A stretch of 18,366 nt of DNA from Methanomassiliicoccales archaeon PtaU1.Bin030 (GTDB lineage Archaea; Thermoplasmatota; Thermoplasmata; Methanomassiliicoccales; Methanomassiliicoccaceae). Below, piece by piece: positions 13,928 to 18,366 of the stretch. Below the pieces are notes generated by a model that made no database searches, had not been told where the DNA came from, and worked only from the letters and a program-made list of their open reading frames with translations. Position 1 is the first letter of the stretch. Each line of letters opens with the position of its first letter. The stretch covers positions 1 through 18,366 of the forward strand of contig MVRB01000098.1 of assembly GCA_002067635.1 (NCBI GenBank). The letters are read 5' to 3'. Made by a program: the position numbers and the translations under genes.

Positions 13928-14044
13928 TCAGATGGTACCTGGAACTAGGACGAACATCACCATGATCAGGCCTATGCATAGGGCGATCAAGAGGGCATCC
14001 CTCTTCTTCTGATGGATCATCTCCATGCGGTGGGCCAAGGTCAT
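13928..14044 (-). CDS. 38-residue single-pass membrane micropeptide
   Basis: This frame is too short for normal calling but looks real. It begins M-T-L-A-H-R-M-E-M-I-H-Q, has a basic patch K-K-R-D, then about 18 hydrophobic residues (A-L-L-I-A-L-C-I-G-L to V-L-V-P) and stops at TGA. The basic patch before the helix predicts an N-in, single-span membrane protein. AGGAAGG directly abuts ATG 14044. In-frame ATGs at 14026 and 14020 are alternatives. Upstream are AT-rich TATA candidates and a perfect inverted repeat, and downstream an oligo-T tract, so it has all parts of an independent gene. The function is unknown. It might regulate a membrane partner. Confidence 0.6.
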   Translation of the reverse strand: MTLAHRMEMIHQKKRDALLIALCIGLIMVMFVLVPGTI

Positions 14045-14069
14045 CCTTCCTGTTACATGTAGTATTGAG

Positions 14070-14093
14070 CGTTCGCGAACATACTTGCGAACG
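14070..14093. promoter_or_regulatory. Candidate operator of the micropeptide gene
   Basis: CGTTCGC (14070-14076) and GCGAACG (14087-14093) are perfect inverted arms with a 10-nt spacer. The left arm is also embedded in a self-palindrome, GTTCGCGAAC (14071-14080). The element lies between AT-rich boxes (TATATAG-like at 14102-14108 and TTATAA-like at 14112-14122) and the micropeptide ATG at 14044, and it would cover the predicted transcription start. This is typical of a repressor site. Confidence 0.55.
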
Positions 14094-14140
14094 TCGAATA
14101 CATATAGATATCGTTTTTTATAATAATATCTTCTTAGATA

Positions 14141-15346
14141 TTACTTCATGCGATATAGCACGAACCCGGACCACACCTTCGGCCAGAAGTAGGTGGTCTT
14201 CTTGGGCATCTTGCGGCCAGCCTGGGCCACCGACCACACCTGCTCGAGAGGAGGTGCGCGCACCAGGATGGTCAGGTCGGTCCCGCCGGCCTTCACCTTC
14301 TTCTCCACGGAGGCGAGGTCATGATCGTAATCGATGACCAGCTCATTGCCCTTGGGCATCTGGTACAGTATGTCCTTCAGGATGATCTCCTGGCAGACAT
14401 AGGTGTCGATGGTCCAGAGGATGTCGCCTCGTGGAGCGATGAACTCTGCCACCACCACCCTCCCGCTGGGGAACAGCAGCCCGAAGGTGGGTACCGTGGC
14501 AGCCTCCAAAGCGGCCTCGGCTGCGGCTTGGTCCTTCACATGACGCAACGAGAAGTGCTTCCCCATGGCCTCTATGAGGTCCTTCTCATGGAACTTGAGG
14601 TTCCTTATCGATCGGTGGGTGGGACGAACGAACATTCCCCTGTCCTGTGAGGAGACCATGGTGCACAGGACGTAGCCCTTCTTTTCCTCATGGGGGTTCT
14701 CCTGGGCATACTTGTATGAGGTCTCGTAGCGGTGGTGACCGTCAGCGATGAGTATCTTCTTGTCCTTCATGATGTCCCTGATTCTGTCGACGGTCTCCCT
14801 CTCCGAGATGCGGAACAGCTCATGGACGGTGCCCGACGGATCGCTGCACTCGTAGAGCTTGGAGGCTTTCTGGGCGATACTCTCCATGTCCAGGTCGGAG
14901 CGGTCGTAGAGGCCGAAGATGGACTCGCAGTGCGTCTCCGTGGAACGTAGGAGGTTCAGGCGGTCCTCCTTGACCTTGGGGAAGGTCTCCTCATGGGGGA
15001 TGATGTTCCCGGCATCGTAGCTCTCGGACCGGAGAACGCCGATGATCCCGTTCCGCGTCAGCATGCCGCCCTTGTCCTTGAAGCTCTGACGGTACAGGTA
15101 GTAGCACTCCACATCGTCCTGGAAAAGCTTTCCGGTAGCCAGCCAGGAGTCCAGCGTCCGAGCCGCCTCATCGTAATTGCCGTCCTTGGCCCCCAGGGTG
15201 ATCCTGGAGATGTTGTAGGGTTTTGACTGCAGGCGTGCCTGCTCCTCTTCGGAGATAATGTCGTAGGGAGGGGATATGCGGTCAGAGATATCTTCATCGG
15301 CGCTCAGTCTCGGCAGGACGCCACGGAAGGGGCGGAAATCGACCAT
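14141..15346 (-). CDS. DUF1015 family protein
   Basis: The 401 residues match DUF1015 along the full length. The N-terminus is F-R-P-F-R-G, followed by S-P-P-Y-D-I-I. The middle holds H-E-E-T-F-P, K-E-D-R-L-x-L-L and the signature A-D-G-H-H-R-Y-E-T. The C-terminus has a K-S/T-T-Y-F-W-P-K-like end. The family is widespread in anaerobic bacteria and archaea, and its enzymatic role is unresolved. The conserved His and Asp in D-G-H-H-R suggest a catalytic centre. It is soluble. ATG 15346 is near the divergent DedA gene, and a shared TTTTATC/GATAAAA box near 15417-15423 lies between them. Confidence 0.9.
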   Translation of the reverse strand: MVDFRPFRGVLPRLSADEDISDRISPPYDIISEEEQARLQSKPYNISRITLGAKDGNYDEAARTLDSWLATGKLFQDDVECYYLYRQSFKDKGGMLTRNGIIGVLRSESYDAGNIIPHEETFPKVKEDRLNLLRSTETHCESIFGLYDRSDLDMESIAQKASKLYECSDPSGTVHELFRISERETVDRIRDIMKDKKILIADGHHRYETSYKYAQENPHEEKKGYVLCTMVSSQDRGMFVRPTHRSIRNLKFHEKDLIEAMGKHFSLRHVKDQAAAEAALEAATVPTFGLLFPSGRVVVAEFIAPRGDILWTIDTYVCQEIILKDILYQMPKGNELVIDYDHDLASVEKKVKAGGTDLTILVRAPPLEQVWSVAQAGRKMPKKTTYFWPKVWSGFVLYRMK

Positions 15347-15414
15347 GAGAAACGTTCCCGGTAATGACTCACTCGTTCAAGAGGCTTGCGACAGGCTGCA
15401 TCACGAGGGAAAAC

Positions 15415-15459
15415 CCTTTTATCGTCCTCCTTCTTCGTACCGGGGAAGGAGGCGGGGAT
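15415..15459 (+). promoter_or_regulatory. Promoter and RBS of the dedA-like gene
   Basis: CCTTTTATCG (15415-15424) predicts transcription start near 15446. The short leader then contains GGAGG (15448-15452). Read on the opposite strand, the same box (CGATAAAAGG) could serve the DUF1015 gene with a leader of about 46 nt. Confidence 0.4.
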
Positions 15460-15469
15460 AATCAGCATA

Positions 15470-16114
15470 GTGGCCGTGATCAGTAACACCATATTGGACC
15501 TGATAGCCTCTACCGGTTACCTAGGTATCTTCTTGGCCATGCTGATCGAGGGAGTCCTCACCCCCATACCCAGCGAGCTGATAATGCCCTTCGCGGGGTA
15601 CCTCTGCTTCACTGGGACCCTAAATATGGTGGCCGTGATAGTGGTCGGTTCCCTGGGCGCGATGTGCGGGTCCACCATAGCATATCTCCTGGGACGGAAG
15701 CTAGGCAGGCCCCTCCTGGAACGCTACGGCCGATACCTTGGGATGAAGCTCGAGAGCCTGGACAAGGCCGAGGCCTGGTTCGCGCGCTGGGGTTGCTACG
15801 GCATATTGATAGGCCATGCGGTGCCGGGGATACGCTCCATCATATCCTTCCCCGCTGGCATATCCCGGATGGAGCTGAAGCGATTCGCTCTGTTCACGTT
15901 CCTGGGGGCCACGGTGTGGAACACCATCCTGGTTTCCGTTGGCTACATGCTCGGCCAATACTGGATGAGCTTCGCCGAGAGCCTGGAGGGATGGGACATC
16001 GTGATCATCATCTCCGCTGCCGCCGGGTTCGTCGCCTACGTCGCCCTATCACGGTGGCGGGATTCAGCACGCGCAAGGAGAAGGGAGCGGATGGACAGGG
16101 ACGGCGATATCTAG
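15470..16114 (+). CDS. DedA-family membrane protein
   Basis: DedA proteins are polytopic and act in membrane homeostasis, and several are lipid flippases. The family hallmarks are visible: E-G-V-L-T-P-I-P-S-E near the first helix, G-A-x2-G-S-x-I-A-Y-L-L-G-R after the second, F-A-R-W-G preceding the loop, and the conserved H-A-V-P-G-I-R-S-I-I-S-F-P-A-G. About five hydrophobic stretches and a strongly basic C-terminal tail (R-x-R-A-R-R-R-E-R) are present. The start is uncertain. GTG 15470 and GTG 15476 are both possible, while the frame is open back to 15386. It ends 5 nt from the convergent kinase. Confidence 0.88.
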   Translation: MAVISNTILDLIASTGYLGIFLAMLIEGVLTPIPSELIMPFAGYLCFTGTLNMVAVIVVGSLGAMCGSTIAYLLGRKLGRPLLERYGRYLGMKLESLDKAEAWFARWGCYGILIGHAVPGIRSIISFPAGISRMELKRFALFTFLGATVWNTILVSVGYMLGQYWMSFAESLEGWDIVIIISAAAGFVAYVALSRWRDSARARRRERMDRDGDI

Positions 16115-16119
16115 CCCTT

Positions 16120-18321
16120 TTACTGCAGGTCAGTGAATCGATAGGAGCCGGGCGGTACCTTCAGCTCGAAACGCGCGCCCTGTCCCTCAGAGCCGTTCTC
16201 GACGATGGAGATGTTCGTGAACTTCAGCACCTCCCGGACCAGGAACAGACCCAGACCGGTGTTCTTACCGTACCCGCGATCGAATATCCTCTCCTTGTCC
16301 GCTGAAGGTATGCCCACGCCGTTGTCGTTGAAGGCGATGGTCAGCCCCCCCGGGTCCTCGGCGCACTCTATCCACAGGTCGGTGGCGTGACCGCCGTGTC
16401 GCATGGAATTGTCCACCAGGTTCATGAAGACCTTGGAGAGCATGGGGTTGGAGAACACCTCAAGACGATGGAAGGCCTCCGGCATCCTGACAGGGTGCTG
16501 TGAGATCATCTCCGGGATCGCATCCCTTATGCGCACCCACTGAGCATCGTAGCCACTAAGCTCCTGCAGATCGTGCGTCAGGTCCATCTCCGAGCGTATG
16601 GCCTCTATTGAGCGCTGCGCCTTGTCCAGCAGATCGATGGTGGCATCGTCCTCAATTATACTGGCGGCCAAGTCGATGTAGCCCTCGGTGGCGACTATCT
16701 TGTTGAGGCAGTCATGATGGGTAATGCTGGACACGAGGGACAGCTGCCGGTTCACCTGCTTCACAGCCTCCTCCCTCCTCTTGCGTTCGGTGATATCGGT
16801 GAGGGTGCCGGTCCATACTGTCCCTCCGTCCTTCCTCTGGGACATCGAGGAGGTGTTCAGGATCCACCGAACAGTGCCGTCAAAGTCCCTAAGTCGGAAC
16901 TCGTGACGGCACATCTGACCAGATCTCTCCGATGTACGCATGGCCTCCAGGAACTGAGCACGCTCCTCTGGGAGCATCCTATCGAACATCCAGGATGGAT
17001 CGTTGAGCCATCTGTCGGTAGGCACGTCCACGAAAAGCTCCGCTCCTTTGCTTACGAAGATGAACCTGGGGACGTCATCCTTAAGGAACAACTGGTACAC
17101 CACTCCTGGGCTCTGATCTGTGATCATCTGAAGGCGGTTCCTCTCCTCGTTGAGCTCCTCGTTCTTCAGTTCCAGGGCCTTCTGGGCGCTTATCAGGTCC
17201 GTTACATCGTTTAGCACGTTGATGATATGCGGCTCGCCCCTGTACCTTATCAGCCTGGAGGACAGCAGCATCTTCAGGACCTTTCCATCCGGGCTCTTGA
17301 TCTCCAGAGGATGTTGATCAATGACTCCCTCCCCCCTCAGGAACGCCTCCGAGATGGCCTGGAAGTCCTCCGGTCCCACATAGCCCAGTTCCACCGCTCC
17401 CTTCCCTATGATGTCCTCCTTTCTCGTCCCCGTGATCTGCAGGTGCTTCTCGTTGACGTCCACAAAGATGCCGTCCAGGGTACACAGGGCGATGGGGAAG
17501 GGGCTCTTCTCGAACAGGGTCCTGTATGCCTCCTCGCTCTCCCGAAGGTCGTTCTCAGCCTTCTTCCTCTCTGTGATAGGCCGAACTGTGATGACCAGGC
17601 CCTCCACGCTAGGTACGTCCATCATGTTGGAACCCACGGCCTCCATGGGAGAGCACTCTCCGTTCGCCATCATCATGCGGAACTCCACGGGGTCACCTCT
17701 GCTCTCATTGCGTTTGACCCTCTCCAGTCTGAGCTTCATCTCCCCGACATCTTCTGGATGGATCAGGTCGAACACGTTCTTTCCCAGCATCTCCTCGTCA
17801 GACCGCCCCACGATGCGTTTGACCGAGGACGAGCAATAGTTTATGAAGCCCTCAGGATCGATGATGAGAATGAAATCCGAGGACTGCTGCAGGAGGTTCC
17901 GGAACCGGTTCTCGCTCTCCTCCAGCTCCCTTTTGGAGCGGTAGATCTCCGCTGACCTCCTGACCATGTTGGCCAGCTCTGTGAACTGGGCCTCCACCCC
18001 TCCACCCTTCTGGAGGTAGAAGCTCGCTCCCAGGTTCAAGGCGTTGACCGCCACGTCCTCCCTGCCCTTCCCCGTGAACAGGATGAACGGCACGTCCCAG
18101 CCGCTCGTTCTCAGGTTCTTGAGCAGCTCCAGGCCGTCCATGGAAGGCATCTGGTAGTCAGAGATCAAGCAGTCATAGAAGGTGGTCCCCACAAGGGTCA
18201 GGGCCTCCTGGCCGGAACCTGCCAGGTCCACGAGGATCATGGGGTCGTTCTCCAGAAAGATCTTGGTGAGGTCGAGCAGGTACGGCTCATCGTCGACCGC
18301 CAGCACCCTGATCTTCGACAT
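16120..18321 (-). CDS. REC-PAS-PAS-PAS histidine kinase
   Basis: The 733 residues are complete. A receiver domain (1-120) has D10, D11, phospho-acceptor D55, T83 and K105. Three PAS domains follow (about 138-258, 262-380, 396-515), the last with P-E-E-R and D-G-T-V-R-W-I PAC-like features, then a dimerisation domain with an unusual H box T-H-H-D-C-L-N (H535/H536). The HATPase has the N box N-L-V-D-N638, G1 box D666-N-G-V-G, and G2 region G-Y-G-K-N-T-G-L-G. No membrane segment is seen, so it senses cytosolic signals such as redox or ligands. With an N-terminal receiver it probably relays a phosphorelay. No response-regulator gene is adjacent. A TATA-like box (about 18345-18355) fits a leaderless start. 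Confidence 0.92.
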   Translation of the reverse strand: MSKIRVLAVDDEPYLLDLTKIFLENDPMILVDLAGSGQEALTLVGTTFYDCLISDYQMPSMDGLELLKNLRTSGWDVPFILFTGKGREDVAVNALNLGASFYLQKGGGVEAQFTELANMVRRSAEIYRSKRELEESENRFRNLLQQSSDFILIIDPEGFINYCSSSVKRIVGRSDEEMLGKNVFDLIHPEDVGEMKLRLERVKRNESRGDPVEFRMMMANGECSPMEAVGSNMMDVPSVEGLVITVRPITERKKAENDLRESEEAYRTLFEKSPFPIALCTLDGIFVDVNEKHLQITGTRKEDIIGKGAVELGYVGPEDFQAISEAFLRGEGVIDQHPLEIKSPDGKVLKMLLSSRLIRYRGEPHIINVLNDVTDLISAQKALELKNEELNEERNRLQMITDQSPGVVYQLFLKDDVPRFIFVSKGAELFVDVPTDRWLNDPSWMFDRMLPEERAQFLEAMRTSERSGQMCRHEFRLRDFDGTVRWILNTSSMSQRKDGGTVWTGTLTDITERKRREEAVKQVNRQLSLVSSITHHDCLNKIVATEGYIDLAASIIEDDATIDLLDKAQRSIEAIRSEMDLTHDLQELSGYDAQWVRIRDAIPEMISQHPVRMPEAFHRLEVFSNPMLSKVFMNLVDNSMRHGGHATDLWIECAEDPGGLTIAFNDNGVGIPSADKERIFDRGYGKNTGLGLFLVREVLKFTNISIVENGSEGQGARFELKVPPGSYRFTDLQ

Positions 18322-18344
18322 TACCGACTCAAATCGGCATTCAG

Positions 18345-18355
18345 ATTAAATAATT
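18345..18355 (-). promoter_or_regulatory. TATA box of the histidine kinase
   Basis: ATTAAATAATT (minus strand reading AATTATTTAAT), centred near 18350, lies about 28 bp upstream of the kinase ATG at 18321. This is near-leaderless geometry. It is the most AT-rich stretch at this end of the window. Confidence 0.5.
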
Positions 18356-18366
18356 TTAGATGGAAC

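Noticed and set aside
1..18366. CRISPR, insertion sequence, phage or defence island
   Set aside because: No regularly spaced repeats, transposase, integrase, toxin-antitoxin or nuclease modules were seen. Gene content and base use are even throughout.

Overview
This window looks like a stretch of archaeal chromosome from a GC-rich euryarchaeon. The support is an archaeal/eukaryotic ribosomal protein S17e, an archaeal HVO_0476-type zinc-finger gene next to pcm, TATA-box/BRE-like promoters placed about 26-28 bp from start codons, many probable leaderless starts, and two archaeal-style tRNA genes. By overall protein character I suspect a Thermoplasmata lineage near Methanomassiliicoccales, but that is an impression from the sequence and not a search result. 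I see no insertion sequence, CRISPR array, phage module, or defence or biosynthetic island. Most of the window is housekeeping and conserved archaeal genes.

Layout. 1-1962: the end of a zinc-ribbon gene, translationally coupled to an MBL-fold hydrolase, then a zinc-finger protein and protein-L-isoaspartate methyltransferase (pcm) as a tight pair. 1959-4385: a HAD phosphatase and a TraB-family protein diverge from one strikingly symmetric promoter, followed by thyX, which converges on a DUF2164 gene across a perfect hairpin. 4595-7446: S17e, then a three-gene ABC-2 type exporter (one ATPase, two permeases). 7456-9000: a small zinc-binding protein (minus strand), tRNA-Arg(GCG), and an alpha/alpha-barrel prenyltransferase/squalene-cyclase-repeat protein. 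8988-11913: an RqcH/NEMF ribosome quality-control protein (minus strand), a GNAT acetyltransferase and an acidic protein of unknown function. 11983-13743: tRNA-Thr(GGT) and a secreted, membrane-anchored Ig-like surface protein. 13744-18366: a previously uncalled 38-residue membrane micropeptide behind a candidate operator, a DUF1015 protein, a DedA membrane protein, and a REC-PAS-PAS-PAS histidine kinase.

Several functions fall under protein and RNA quality or supply: Pcm repairs isoaspartyl damage, RqcH handles stalled 50S-peptidyl-tRNA complexes, and S17e and two tRNAs belong to translation. The genes are mostly separate transcription units rather than one operon. Convergent pairs are packed tail to tail: pcm/HAD overlap by 4 nt, cyclase-like/RqcH by 13 nt, and DedA/kinase lie 5 nt apart. 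The most rewarding unannotated structures are the mirror-symmetric divergent promoter at 2612-2665 and the micropeptide plus inverted-repeat operator at 13928-14093.
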